Shown here piece after piece: positions 35,885-44,126 of a stretch of 64,000 nt of DNA. The position numbers and the translations under genes are program-made. The DNA is from Brucella pituitosa (GTDB lineage: Bacteria; Pseudomonadota; Alphaproteobacteria; Rhizobiales; Rhizobiaceae): positions 967,501 through 1,031,500 of the forward strand of contig NZ_PYSY02000002.1 of NCBI RefSeq assembly GCF_003049685.1. The letters run 5' to 3'. The notes beneath the pieces are model-generated. The model saw only the letters and a program-made list of their open reading frames with translations, was not told the origin of the DNA and did not search any database. Each line of letters begins with the position of its first letter. The first letter of the stretch is position 1.

Positions 35885-36673
35885 TCAGCGTCCGCCCGGC
35901 TTGAAGTTTTGCAATGTGGTCAGAATGCTGGCCGATATGCCAACTGACGACGTTCCACCCAACAAGAGTGACGCAATGGAAGCGGGGCTGCTTCCCGTTG
36001 GGTTGTTCATCTCATGCATGGCTGTAAAGCGTGAAATCAGCTTCGACACATAGTCTGGATCGGACATCTTGGAGAAATCGACCTTAGCTTCGATCATCTT
36101 GGCCTGCTTGTCGATGTCGGCATTCGACATGGCTGAAGGCCAGCCAAAGGTCGTCTGCATCATCGTAAGCAATGCTTTGTCGCCAAGGATTTCATAGGCA
36201 TTGGTGATGGTAGATGCCTTGCGCTCGAAATAAAGCGCCAGACGAACACCTTCATTCTGACTGCCCGCTTCCGTTTCCAGTGTCTGGCGGAGATATTTAT
36301 CCATCACGCCCTGCTGCGCATCAGTGCTTTCGGTCGCCTTGTCGCCTTTACCTTCAAAATCAAACGTTGTTGCAAATTCTTTATAACGTTTGTCCGTCAG
36401 CTTGTTCGCCATGGCGTCATCGCTTTTGACGCCTTCAGTGAGGATCTTGCGAACAAAAGCTTTTGCATAGGCCATGTCTTCGAGGCCAAACGCCTTCATC
36501 GCATAATTATAAAGCCGGGTATCGGACATGAAATCGTCAATCGATTTCACCTTGCCGATATTCTCTTTGTAGTAAGCCGTTTCCCGCTCAACCACAGGCT
36601 CCTTCGAGACGCGCTGCAACGACCGCGTCATATCGGACGCGATCAGCCGATAACTCATCATCGTGTTGACCAT
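35885..36673 (-). CDS. DUF1217-family flagellar-locus protein
   Basis: A 262-residue helical protein without signal peptide or membrane segment; typical DUF1217 stretches are KENIGKVKSIDDFMSDTRLY and KAFVRKILTEGVKSDDAMAN. DUF1217 genes are found almost only in alphaproteobacterial flagellar clusters, but the role is not established to my knowledge. First gene of the DUF1217-flgF-fliI unit, divergent from motA. Confidence 0.8.
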   Translation of the reverse strand: MVNTMMSYRLIASDMTRSLQRVSKEPVVERETAYYKENIGKVKSIDDFMSDTRLYNYAMKAFGLEDMAYAKAFVRKILTEGVKSDDAMANKLTDKRYKEFATTFDFEGKGDKATESTDAQQGVMDKYLRQTLETEAGSQNEGVRLALYFERKASTITNAYEILGDKALLTMMQTTFGWPSAMSNADIDKQAKMIEAKVDFSKMSDPDYVSKLISRFTAMHEMNNPTGSSPASIASLLLGGTSSVGISASILTTLQNFKPGGR

Positions 36674-36762
36674 GCGAGAACCCCCTGCAATTTTTCTCTC
36701 CCTTTATGCGGTCTCAAGCTTGTCCGAAGCTGATGCATTCCGGTGTCATGTGACAAGCTTCG

Positions 36763-36768
36763 CGCAAG
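36763..36768 (+). promoter_or_regulatory. Shared CGCAAG element upstream of motA
   Basis: In motA sense the sequence is CTTCGCGCAAGGCGC, 53 bp before the start. It fits the elements before flhA, fliF, flgB and flgE. It lies in the 147-bp divergent region shared with the DUF1217 gene. Confidence 0.45.
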
Positions 36769-36820
36769 GCGCATTCCTTAAGGTGCAAAAATAAGTTCGA
36801 ACCAACGGGAGTCTTGCGCT

Positions 36821-37693
36821 TTGGGTATTCTCATCGGCCTCGCCATCACACTGGGCTGCATGCTCGGCGGTTTCATCGCCATGGGCGGTCACGTCAGTGT
36901 GCTTATTCAGCCGTGGGAATTCGTCATTATTCTGGGCGCAGCACTCGGCACATTCTTTGTCGCCAACCCCCTTTCGCTTGTGAAGGATACGGGCAAGGCC
37001 TGCATGGAAGCCTTCACCAATAAGGTGCCAAAGCAGCGCGATTATCTCGACGTTCTGGGCCTGCTCTATAGTCTGATGCGGGAATTGCGCGCAAAATCGC
37101 GCAACGAGGTGGAAGTCCACATCGACAACCCAAAAGAGTCCGCAATTTTCCAGGCCTATCCAAGCGTTCTGAAAAACGACGACCTGATGCACTTCATCTG
37201 CGACTATTGCCGCCTCATCATTGTCGGTAATGTGCGTCCGCACGAAATTGAATCACTGATGGATGAAGAAATCCACACGCTCTCGCGTGACAAGCTGAAG
37301 CCATATCAGGCGATGGTGACGATTTCGGAAGCGTTGCCGGCGCTGGGCATCGTGGCCGCAGTCCTGGGTGTTATCAAGGCTATGGGGGCGCTCAATCAGT
37401 CACCGGAAGTGCTTGGCCATCTGATCGGTGCGGCACTTGTCGGAACATTTGCCGGTATTTTCTTCTCTTATGGTGTCGTCGGTCCAATCGCTACCAAGAT
37501 CAAGTCGACCCGAGACAAACAAAACCGCCTCTATACCGTCGTAAAGCAGACGCTGCTTGCCTACATGAACGGTTCGCTGCCGCAGATCGCGCTCGAATAT
37601 GGCCGCAAGACCATCTCGGCCTATGAGCGCCCAAGCATCGACGTGGTTGAACAGGAAACCATGGCGACCACGCCGATCCAGCAGGCGGCGTGA
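36821..37693 (+). CDS. motA: MotA, flagellar stator proton channel
   Basis: A 290-residue stator protein with four membrane segments: [20 protein letters not shown] at the start and [40 protein letters not shown] later. The cytoplasmic loop keeps charged residues that touch FliG. The start is TTG at 36821, supported by GGGAG 9 bp upstream. motA is intact while its partner motB, 14 kb away, is frameshifted. Begins the plus-strand unit motA-fliM-(38614)-fliN-fliG-flhB. Confidence 0.94.
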   Translation: MGILIGLAITLGCMLGGFIAMGGHVSVLIQPWEFVIILGAALGTFFVANPLSLVKDTGKACMEAFTNKVPKQRDYLDVLGLLYSLMRELRAKSRNEVEVHIDNPKESAIFQAYPSVLKNDDLMHFICDYCRLIIVGNVRPHEIESLMDEEIHTLSRDKLKPYQAMVTISEALPALGIVAAVLGVIKAMGALNQSPEVLGHLIGAALVGTFAGIFFSYGVVGPIATKIKSTRDKQNRLYTVVKQTLLAYMNGSLPQIALEYGRKTISAYERPSIDVVEQETMATTPIQQAA

Positions 37694-37694
37694 T

Positions 37695-38633
37695 ATGACT
37701 TCTCTGGACCAGAACCGCAAAAACGACGTGCTTGCAGAAAACCTTTTACGTGCGGCCGGACTTTCCGGCGACGATCTCAAATCGCTCGCACATGTCTTCA
37801 AGGATGCATCATCTCATTTTTGTGGCCGTCTCAAGCAGGGAAGCGCTGCTGCGTTTGATGCCGAAGCTGGTCAGGTAGAAACGGCTGATGATGCCGCGAT
37901 CAATGCTATTCTCGATCAGGCTGCAATCATTGCACCGCTCAAAGCCGACCGCTGGGGCTGCACGCTTTATCTGACAGCCGACGCAACATTGGTGTTTTCT
38001 GTGATCGAAACCATGTTCGGCGCGCAGGGTAATCTTGGCAGTTTTGATCTTGAACGGCCCTTTGGCATGCTCGAACGCAAGATTTCCAACCAGCTGACAT
38101 CCCATATGTCGGCGGCACTGGATCAGGTCTTTACAGGTGGTGGACAATCGCTTTTCACACCCGGCGAATGTATGGATACAGCCGAATTCAATAGTGAAGA
38201 CCTTGACCGCTCGCGCCTCTTTGTCTGTCGCATCGATGTTGTCGCTGCGGGCAAGACCAGCGCACTGCATCTTCTTCTCCCCAGAGCCACACACAAGCCA
38301 ATGCAGGATGCCGTCGCTGCTTTTCTGCGCCGTCCAGTGAACCAGGCTGACCCTGCCTGGTCGAAGAAGATGCGCAATGAAGTCAGCCGTGCACGCATTG
38401 AGCTTGAGACATTCATTCAACAGGGCAGCATGACGCTGGACGCCCTTTCAAAGCTTGAAATTGGACAGGTGCTGAAACTCCCCGTCGATGCGATGGAGCA
38501 GGTACGGCTGCGTGCTGGCGATCAGCAGCTCTTCAAATGCACGCTCGGCAAGTCCGGCATTCACTTTACAGTCAAGGTTGGCGATCCGGTCAATCAGGAA
38601 GAGGACCTCATCGATGAGCTTGTTGCTGGCTAA
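37695..38633 (+). CDS. fliM: FliM, C-ring switch protein
   Basis: A 312-residue switch protein. The middle domain contains LERPFGMLERKISNQLTSHM and the C-terminal SpoA-like domain begins near RARIELETFIQQGSMTLDAL. FliM binds CheY-P through an N-terminal motif, and the divergent N-terminus here is normal for rhizobia. The ATG at 37695 lies one base after the motA stop. Confidence 0.88.
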   Translation: MTSLDQNRKNDVLAENLLRAAGLSGDDLKSLAHVFKDASSHFCGRLKQGSAAAFDAEAGQVETADDAAINAILDQAAIIAPLKADRWGCTLYLTADATLVFSVIETMFGAQGNLGSFDLERPFGMLERKISNQLTSHMSAALDQVFTGGGQSLFTPGECMDTAEFNSEDLDRSRLFVCRIDVVAAGKTSALHLLLPRATHKPMQDAVAAFLRRPVNQADPAWSKKMRNEVSRARIELETFIQQGSMTLDALSKLEIGQVLKLPVDAMEQVRLRAGDQQLFKCTLGKSGIHFTVKVGDPVNQEEDLIDELVAG

Positions 38634-39075
38634 TTTACTATCGACGCTTATGGCCCTCGGCTCGCTTGGCGCACTCATCATCGTGGGTCGCAAGGCCAAC
38701 GAGACCATCAAGCTTGGCAAACTGTTGACGTTGCGTGTGGCTGCGGCCTCCAACGGTCTGGAGCGTGTGGCCAAATCGTTGCAGAACCAGCGCGCCGACT
38801 TGTCAGACGAGACACTCAAGCTGGAAGCCCGCCTTGCCGAGACAAGCCGTGTACGCCGCGAGATGGACGAAGCAATCGAAGAGTTGAACCGACTACGTAA
38901 AGCACTCACGCGCGATATACGTCAGGCTCGTAACGTCACGGAAACTACAGCACGTATCGATGAGAAGGTGTTTTCGCCCGCAAGCGAACCCGCACCAAAA
39001 GGAAAAAACGCCTTGCCGGTCTTCGTGCGCCGTGCGGTCAAGAAGGCAACCGTTGAAATTGCGGGGCAGGCATGA
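38614..39075 (+). CDS. Unknown membrane-anchored coiled-coil protein between fliM and fliN
   Basis: A 153-residue protein: N-terminal membrane segment (LLLANLLSTLMALGSLGALI) then a long charged coiled coil (SLQNQRADLSDETLKLEARL, REMDEAIEELNRLRKAL). The family is not known to me, though a gene of this shape occupies this place in related rhizobial clusters. Its ATG lies inside fliM (20-bp overlap) and its stop overlaps fliN by 4 bp, so it is translated together with the switch proteins. Confidence 0.7.
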   Translation: MSLLLANLLSTLMALGSLGALIIVGRKANETIKLGKLLTLRVAAASNGLERVAKSLQNQRADLSDETLKLEARLAETSRVRREMDEAIEELNRLRKALTRDIRQARNVTETTARIDEKVFSPASEPAPKGKNALPVFVRRAVKKATVEIAGQA

Positions 39076-39419
39076 GCACCGAGAACAAGGACGAAAACAT
39101 GCAGCATGAGCTGGAAGAGGCGATTGAAGAATTGCGCGAAGATAAACCGCGCAGCGCCAAAGCTGGTGCGTCAAAGCCCAATCTCGAACTGATCATGGGC
39201 ATCCCGGTTGATGTTCAGGTGGTTCTCGGTGGCACGACCATGCCTGTCGCAAACCTCATGAAGCTCGGTCGCGGTGCTGTCATCACGCTCGACAAGCAAA
39301 TCGGTGATCCAGTCGATATCGTCGTCAATGGACGTGTAATTGCGCGCGGTGAAGTCATCGTGCTCGAAGACGATTCCTCGCGGTTCGGCGTCAGCCTCAC
39401 CGAAATCATCGGTAAGTAA
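39072..39419 (+). CDS. fliN: FliN, C-ring switch protein
   Basis: A 115-residue SpoA-domain protein: NLELIMGIPVDVQVVLGGTT and VITLDKQIGDPVDIVVNGRV, then RGEVIVLEDDSSRFGVSLTE, the FliN core. An acidic N-terminal tail precedes it. It forms the lower C-ring with FliM. Coupled to the gene upstream by a 4-bp overlap; 10 bp before fliG. Confidence 0.95.
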   Translation: MSTENKDENMQHELEEAIEELREDKPRSAKAGASKPNLELIMGIPVDVQVVLGGTTMPVANLMKLGRGAVITLDKQIGDPVDIVVNGRVIARGEVIVLEDDSSRFGVSLTEIIGK

Positions 39420-39429
39420 CGGATCGACC

Positions 39430-40476
39430 ATGGCCGATAATGAAGCACAAAAGCCTTCCGACGACAGCGTAAGCGGATTGATCGATACACTCACCGGTCC
39501 ACAGAAAGCGGCTGCAATCCTTGTCGCCATTGGCCGTCCATCCGCATCACGTCTGCTCAAGCATTTCAATGCGGAAGATTTGCGCAAGCTTGCCGGTCAT
39601 GCCCGAACGCTTGAACCCATTTCGCCGCTTGATTTCGAACAGCTCGTAAAGCAGTTCGAAGATTCCTTTGCCGAAGGTGCGCCCGTCTCTGAAGCAGCTC
39701 AGCGCTTTGAAGGTCTGCTGCGCGAAGCGCTCCCACAGGATGAAGCAGACGCCGTGTTTGAAGAGCGCGTTCAGCCGCAGCTCGTTCAGGAATCTGTATG
39801 GGCAGGGCTTGCAAGATTGCCGATAGAAGGGCTGCAAGCCTATCTCGCGGATCAGCACCCGCAGATCATCGCCTACATCGTTTCCAAACTCCCCTCCGAT
39901 CTCGCAGCACGCATTTTCGTCGGACTGCCTCCGCAGCTGCGGAGTGCCGTGGTCCAGCGTTCGTTGCATATCGGCAATGTTGCCCCTGCGGCAGCTGATC
40001 TCCTGGAAGATGTGCTCCGTCGCGATCTTCTCGGACGCAGTGATGCCGGCCCAGTCAAGGCTCATCACGGCCAGATTGCCAACATCTTCAACCAGCTCGA
40101 CCGGCAGGAAATGGAAGAGCTCATGGCGAGCCTCAAAGATCTCAGCCAGGACGATATTTCCCGCATCAAGGCAAAGCTCTTCAACTTCGAGGATATCGAA
40201 CGCCTGTCGCAACGTGCCCGTCTTCTGCTCTTCGATGACGTACAGACCGAGCAGATCGCAACAGCTTTGCGCGGCGCAGACGCAGCCCTTCAGGAAACCG
40301 TGCTCTCGTCACTTTCCGCGCGTGGACGCCGGATGGTCGAAAGCGAACTGGCCGCCGAACAGGGCAATATCACCAGCCAGAACATCGCAGATGCAAGGCG
40401 AGCGGTTGCCCGCATCGCAATCGATCTGTCAGAGCGCGGCATCATCACGCTCGATACAGGTGAAGGTACGGAATAG
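39430..40476 (+). CDS. fliG: FliG, C-ring torque and switch protein
   Basis: A 348-residue rotor protein: N-terminal LTGPQKAAAILVAIGRPSAS, middle LADQHPQIIAYIVSKLPSDL (the conserved EHPQ-type motif), and C-terminal charged torque helix near DIERLSQRARLLLFDDVQTE. It couples MS-ring to C-ring and meets MotA. The start at 39430 is the first sensible ATG after fliN. Confidence 0.94.
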   Translation: MADNEAQKPSDDSVSGLIDTLTGPQKAAAILVAIGRPSASRLLKHFNAEDLRKLAGHARTLEPISPLDFEQLVKQFEDSFAEGAPVSEAAQRFEGLLREALPQDEADAVFEERVQPQLVQESVWAGLARLPIEGLQAYLADQHPQIIAYIVSKLPSDLAARIFVGLPPQLRSAVVQRSLHIGNVAPAAADLLEDVLRRDLLGRSDAGPVKAHHGQIANIFNQLDRQEMEELMASLKDLSQDDISRIKAKLFNFEDIERLSQRARLLLFDDVQTEQIATALRGADAALQETVLSSLSARGRRMVESELAAEQGNITSQNIADARRAVARIAIDLSERGIITLDTGEGTE

Positions 40477-40584
40477 GCACTCCCGACTGTCCTGAAAAAC
40501 TATAACTCTTTGTTTTCACGCATTATCCTCATGCCAAGCTGTTTCAAACTTTTGCAGGAAATGCTCCCAGAACGCGTGTGACAC

Positions 40585-41655
40585 ATGTCCGATGATACCG
40601 ACAAAGAGAGTAAAACAGAGGAAGCGAGCGAGAAGAAAATCCGCGACGCTCTCGATAAGGGCAATATGCCCTTTTCCCGCGAAATGCCCATTCTTGCTGG
40701 CATCGCTTCCTTTCTGGTCATCGCTGTCTTTGTCGCCGCTCCCGCAACGACAAAACTCGCTGTCTTTTTGCGCGAGTTGATGGATCGTCCGGAGGATTGG
40801 ACACTCAATAGTGCAGAGGACGCAAGCCATCTGTTTGGCATTCTGGCCCTGTCAGTTGGTATGGCGCTCATTCCGATCTTCATCATTATTCCGCTGGCGG
40901 GCATAGCGGCTTCAGCCTTTCAGAACGCACCGCGCATGGTGGGCGAGCGTATCCGCCCCCAGGCTTCCCGGATATCACTCATCAAAGGCTGGCAGCGCAT
41001 TTTCGGCCGGGCTGGTCAGGTGGAATTTCTGAAGTCGCTGGCGAAATTTCTTGCCGCCAGCGTCATTGTTTTCTTCGTCTTCTTCAAGAGTAACAATCTT
41101 TTCACCGATGCCGTCGCGACCGATCCGAGCGCACTGCCAGAGTTTCTGCGAGAAAATCTGGTCAGGCTTCTCGTCGCCAATGTGCTGGCAATCACGGCAA
41201 TTGCTGGTTTCGACCTTGCATGGTCGCGCATTCACTGGAAGCAGGAATTGCGCATGACCAAGCAGGAAGTAAAAGATGAGCACAAGCAGTCGGAGGGCGA
41301 TCCGCTGGTAAAAGCACGTCTGCGTTCTCTGGGACGAGATCGTGCGCGCCGCCGCATGATCAACGCCGTGCCAACCGCTACACTTATTGTCGCCAACCCG
41401 ACCCATTTTTCCGTGGCGCTACGCTATCGACCCAATGAGGACGCGGCCCCAATTGTTGTTGCGAAAGGACAAGATTTGATCGCTCTTAAAATAAGAGAAG
41501 TAGCAGCCGCAAATTCGATCCCGGTTTTCGAGGATATACAATTGGCACGCGCACTTTATAAACAGGTGAATGTCGATCAGATGATTGCACCTGAATTCTA
41601 CAAGGCTGTTGCCGAACTCATCCGTGTCATCAATGCTCGCCATGCATTACATTGA
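40585..41655 (+). CDS. flhB: FlhB, export-gate switch protein
   Basis: A 356-residue membrane protein: DKESKTEEASEKKIRDALDK at the N-terminus, four membrane segments, then the cytoplasmic domain with the autocleavage site NPTH (VANPTHFSVALRYRPNEDAA, around residue 271). Cleavage there changes substrate class from rod/hook to filament. It follows fliG by 108 bp and closes the plus-strand unit. Confidence 0.96.
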   Translation: MSDDTDKESKTEEASEKKIRDALDKGNMPFSREMPILAGIASFLVIAVFVAAPATTKLAVFLRELMDRPEDWTLNSAEDASHLFGILALSVGMALIPIFIIIPLAGIAASAFQNAPRMVGERIRPQASRISLIKGWQRIFGRAGQVEFLKSLAKFLAASVIVFFVFFKSNNLFTDAVATDPSALPEFLRENLVRLLVANVLAITAIAGFDLAWSRIHWKQELRMTKQEVKDEHKQSEGDPLVKARLRSLGRDRARRRMINAVPTATLIVANPTHFSVALRYRPNEDAAPIVVAKGQDLIALKIREVAAANSIPVFEDIQLARALYKQVNVDQMIAPEFYKAVAELIRVINARHALH

Positions 41656-41725
41656 TAGGTTTTGAGATGACTTTAGGATATTCTGATATACTATATCCCT
41701 GTTCTTCCGGATCGGTGGTAGCAAG

Positions 41726-42154
41726 ATGAAGAGCCTGCAATTCTCAAACGAACGTGAAGCAATCATTGCCGAGAACATTCGCGAAGTTGTTGCTGAACTT
41801 CGGCTGGTCGATCCGGCCGACTATATCGCTTTCATCCGCTGCGAGCTGTTCGCCAATATTGCAGATATCGTCCACTCGGCAACTGAGTTGCACTTTTTCC
41901 CCGGCACGCTCGAACTCGGACATGGCGGTGAGTTTCAATGTGACTGGTTCACAAATCCGTCCATCGTTCTCGACATGGAGTTTCGCAATAAGGGCGTCTA
42001 CGCTTATTTCCGCCTGACACTATCAGGCAAGACGGCAAGCGTTGAACTAAGCCACATCGTATTTGAGAACCCGGATGACGATCCGGCACAGAATACCGCC
42101 CGTCTGATTGACGCCATAGACAATGCCCGGTTGCCTATGCTGAAGACGGCTTAA
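41726..42154 (+). CDS. Unknown 142-residue protein between flhB and vjbR
   Basis: A small soluble acidic protein, helical at first (EREAIIAENIREVVAELRLV) and probably beta-rich later (FYCDW-like FQCDWFTNPSIVLDMEFRNK, VYAYFRLTLSGKTASVELSH). No signal peptide, membrane segment or known motif. It lies 70 bp after flhB and ends in a strong hairpin, so it may be cotranscribed with flhB or stand alone. I cannot assign a function. Confidence 0.65.
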   Translation: MKSLQFSNEREAIIAENIREVVAELRLVDPADYIAFIRCELFANIADIVHSATELHFFPGTLELGHGGEFQCDWFTNPSIVLDMEFRNKGVYAYFRLTLSGKTASVELSHIVFENPDDDPAQNTARLIDAIDNARLPMLKTA

Positions 42155-42177
42155 CCCAAACCAGACTGTATTGCAGA

Positions 42178-42212
42178 AATTACACCGGAAGTTTTAAGCA
42201 TCCGGTGTAATT
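42178..42212. terminator. 12-bp hairpin between the 142-residue gene and vjbR
   Basis: AATTACACCGGA (42178-42189) pairs perfectly with TCCGGTGTAATT (42201-42212), 11-nt loop. It lies between the ends of two converging genes (stops at 42154 and 42236), so it probably stops both, though U-tracts are weak. Confidence 0.75.
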
Positions 42213-42235
42213 GTGGTTCTCGTACAAGCGTGACA

Positions 42236-43018
42236 TCACATCAAATGCTGCACTTCCGGCATTTCAATAATGCCGAGCGAAAGCGCTGTCGCCACCGCAG
42301 AGGTGCGGTTTGAACAGTTAAGCTTGATCTTCGCGTTCTGAAGGTAGGTTACGACCGTCCAGCGAGCGATGTTGAGAATTTCAGCGATTTCACCGTCGGT
42401 TTTGCCATTGGCCGCCCATCGCAGACAATCAATCTCACGTGGCGTCAGAAGAGATGCTGCTGATTTTGTATTCTCACAACCGCACAGCGTATTGTGAATA
42501 ATACCTGAAACACTCAACAGACGTGGTCGAATCTTGAGAAGAAATTCTTCCTGTGTAGCTTGATCCTCAAGCTCAAAGCAGAAAAGTGTACAGCCGACAG
42601 CGCCCTTAGGATTGCGTGCCGAGACCGCTATAAAAGTATTTCCCAGTCCATGCTTTTCAGCATCCTGCAGCATGTCGGCGATATCGGGGCATGCTGCAGC
42701 ATCTTCCTTCAGATCGCGAACGATGCCACTGGAATCATTTCGATAATAGGGAGCGTCATCCTGGAAAACAGGATCAATTGTGAAGTAATTCTTTGCTGAA
42801 TATCGGGTCGCCCAGCTGGATGGAAAAGTCATCACTACAGTAAGATCGGACGAGTTTGTCTTTGTACAATCCCCCATACGCCCGCGATATGTGTGCATAA
42901 TGTACTTGCACCCAATCTCATCACGGATCCGCGTTAGAAGCGCAAGCGTGTCGCCCTGGAACGAGGTGCCAAAGAAGGTCTTTTTAAAATTCGGAAAATG
43001 AATCAAGTCGAGAGTCAT
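42236..43018 (-). CDS. vjbR: VjbR, LuxR-family quorum-sensing regulator
   Basis: A 260-residue LuxR-type regulator recognised as Brucella VjbR: N-terminal [20 protein letters not shown] and acyl-homoserine-lactone-binding domain, then helix-turn-helix [20 protein letters not shown] and [20 protein letters not shown]. In Brucella VjbR controls flagellar genes and the virB secretion system. No LuxI-type synthase is nearby. The start at 43018 matches the family N-terminus; 250 bp with repeats lie upstream. Confidence 0.92.
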   Translation of the reverse strand: MTLDLIHFPNFKKTFFGTSFQGDTLALLTRIRDEIGCKYIMHTYRGRMGDCTKTNSSDLTVVMTFPSSWATRYSAKNYFTIDPVFQDDAPYYRNDSSGIVRDLKEDAAACPDIADMLQDAEKHGLGNTFIAVSARNPKGAVGCTLFCFELEDQATQEEFLLKIRPRLLSVSGIIHNTLCGCENTKSAASLLTPREIDCLRWAANGKTDGEIAEILNIARWTVVTYLQNAKIKLNCSNRTSAVATALSLGIIEMPEVQHLM

Positions 43019-43067
43019 TGCGTAATATCCTTGGTAATAAAGGAAAAAGAGCTTCATCTGATGCCAC

Positions 43068-43146
43068 AAAAAATGGGTGGCGAATCGACTCCTTCGGGCC
43101 TTCAATCACTTATAAGTCACATAAAAAATGGGTTGCGTTGCAACCC
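43068..43146. promoter_or_regulatory. Direct and inverted repeats upstream of vjbR
   Basis: AAAAAATGGGT occurs twice (43068-43078, 43123-43133), 55 bp apart. The second copy runs into an inverted repeat GGGTTGC GTT GCAACCC (43130-43146). They lie 50-130 bp before vjbR and may be regulator sites, perhaps autoregulatory; no known box was matched. Confidence 0.45.
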
Positions 43147-43243
43147 GCAATAAATTGATTGCTACCTATTACACACAAGAACCGTGCCTAAATATGGCTC
43201 CCGCAAATGAAAACTGCGTTACCGACATTATTATACGTGTTTA

Positions 43244-43261
43244 GCCCTTCGCTCGAAGGGC
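43244..43261 (-). terminator. Hairpin downstream of the tetR-type gene
   Basis: GCCCTTCG (43244-43251) and CGAAGGGC (43254-43261) form an 8-bp stem with a 2-base loop (as drawn; probably opened to four) starting 8 bp after the repressor stop. A second stem, CGGATGT/ACATCCG (43261-43285), overlaps the stop codon itself. Probable weak terminator. Confidence 0.5.
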
Positions 43262-43268
43262 GGATGTA

Positions 43269-44003
43269 CTATTTTGAAACATCCGGGCTTCGTTTGCCGT
43301 AAGCCCTGAAGAAAAAATCGAGAGCAGATTCGACATTTTTAACAATTGCCTGCCTCGAAGGAGGTTCGCTTAATACGCCAAAAAGGCGCGGCCGATAGAG
43401 GCCGGAAAGAAAAAGATCCGAAAGCTGATAAGCCTTCTCCAGTGGGTCAAATGGTTCCAGTTCGCCTGCCTCGATCATTTTGGAAAGATAATCCGCCATG
43501 ATCAAATGACTGCGTTTGGGACCACGCTCATAAAAGCGTGCCGACAACTCAGGCTTGCGATCGCTCACACCGAGAATGATGCGTTGCGCACGAATTGCAG
43601 TGGTCGATGTTATGAGCGTAACCAGCGTGACACCGAAGTCAGCGAGTTCCTCGCGGGTCGAAAATCCCTGGTCTATTTTGTCGACAAGCTTGCTGAAAGT
43701 CGTCATGCGATAGTGTTCGCACAGGGCGACGAACAGATCTTCTTTGCTGTTGAAATAGACGTAAATTGTGCCCTTGGAGACGCCCGCTTCGCGCGTAATG
43801 TCGTTCATGCTCGCAGCATCAAACCCCATACGCAGAAACACATTTTGCGCACCCTCAAGAATCTGCTGGCGCTTTATTGGGTCTCGACCTGCGGCCAGAC
43901 GGGTACGTCCGCCGTCCGCATCGGGTTCGACCGCAAATGCACTGGCCTCATTGCTATCCAAGGCAGCTGCAGCGCTCTGTTCTATCCGATGTTCACGATT
44001 CAT
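43269..44003 (-). CDS. TetR-family repressor of the adjacent efflux pump
   Basis: A 244-residue regulator: helix-turn-helix MGFDAASMNDITREAGVSKG and TIYVYFNSKEDLFVALCEHY near residues 60-100 and a ligand-binding C-terminal domain. An N-terminal extension of about 45 polar residues precedes the DNA-binding part. I chose the ATG at 44003; a GTG at 44048 would begin beyond the operator. It is divergent from the emrA-type gene with two matching palindromes between, so it probably represses both. Confidence 0.87.
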   Translation of the reverse strand: MNREHRIEQSAAAALDSNEASAFAVEPDADGGRTRLAAGRDPIKRQQILEGAQNVFLRMGFDAASMNDITREAGVSKGTIYVYFNSKEDLFVALCEHYRMTTFSKLVDKIDQGFSTREELADFGVTLVTLITSTTAIRAQRIILGVSDRKPELSARFYERGPKRSHLIMADYLSKMIEAGELEPFDPLEKAYQLSDLFLSGLYRPRLFGVLSEPPSRQAIVKNVESALDFFFRAYGKRSPDVSK

Positions 44004-44024
44004 TGTACAAAACTCATAATTTTC

Positions 44025-44042
44025 TCGAACCAATCGGTTCGA
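44025..44042. promoter_or_regulatory. TetR operator 1
   Basis: TCGAACCAATCGGTTCGA has 7-bp perfect arms and a 4-bp centre, 22 bp before the repressor start. A second copy lies at 44083-44098. Palindromes of this kind between a TetR gene and its divergent target are normally the operator. Confidence 0.82.
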
Positions 44043-44082
44043 TGTCACTTGATATGGTCAACTTATTGCTCTAAGTCAACAT

Positions 44083-44098
44083 CGAACCAAGCGGTTCG
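44083..44098. promoter_or_regulatory. TetR operator 2
   Basis: CGAACCAAGCGGTTCG has 6-bp arms and a 4-bp centre, 29 bp before the emrA-type start. It repeats operator 1 almost exactly; the 58-bp spacing puts one copy at each divergent promoter. Confidence 0.82.
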
Positions 44099-44126
44099 TT
44101 GAAGCGGTTATAAAGAAAGTTTCCAA

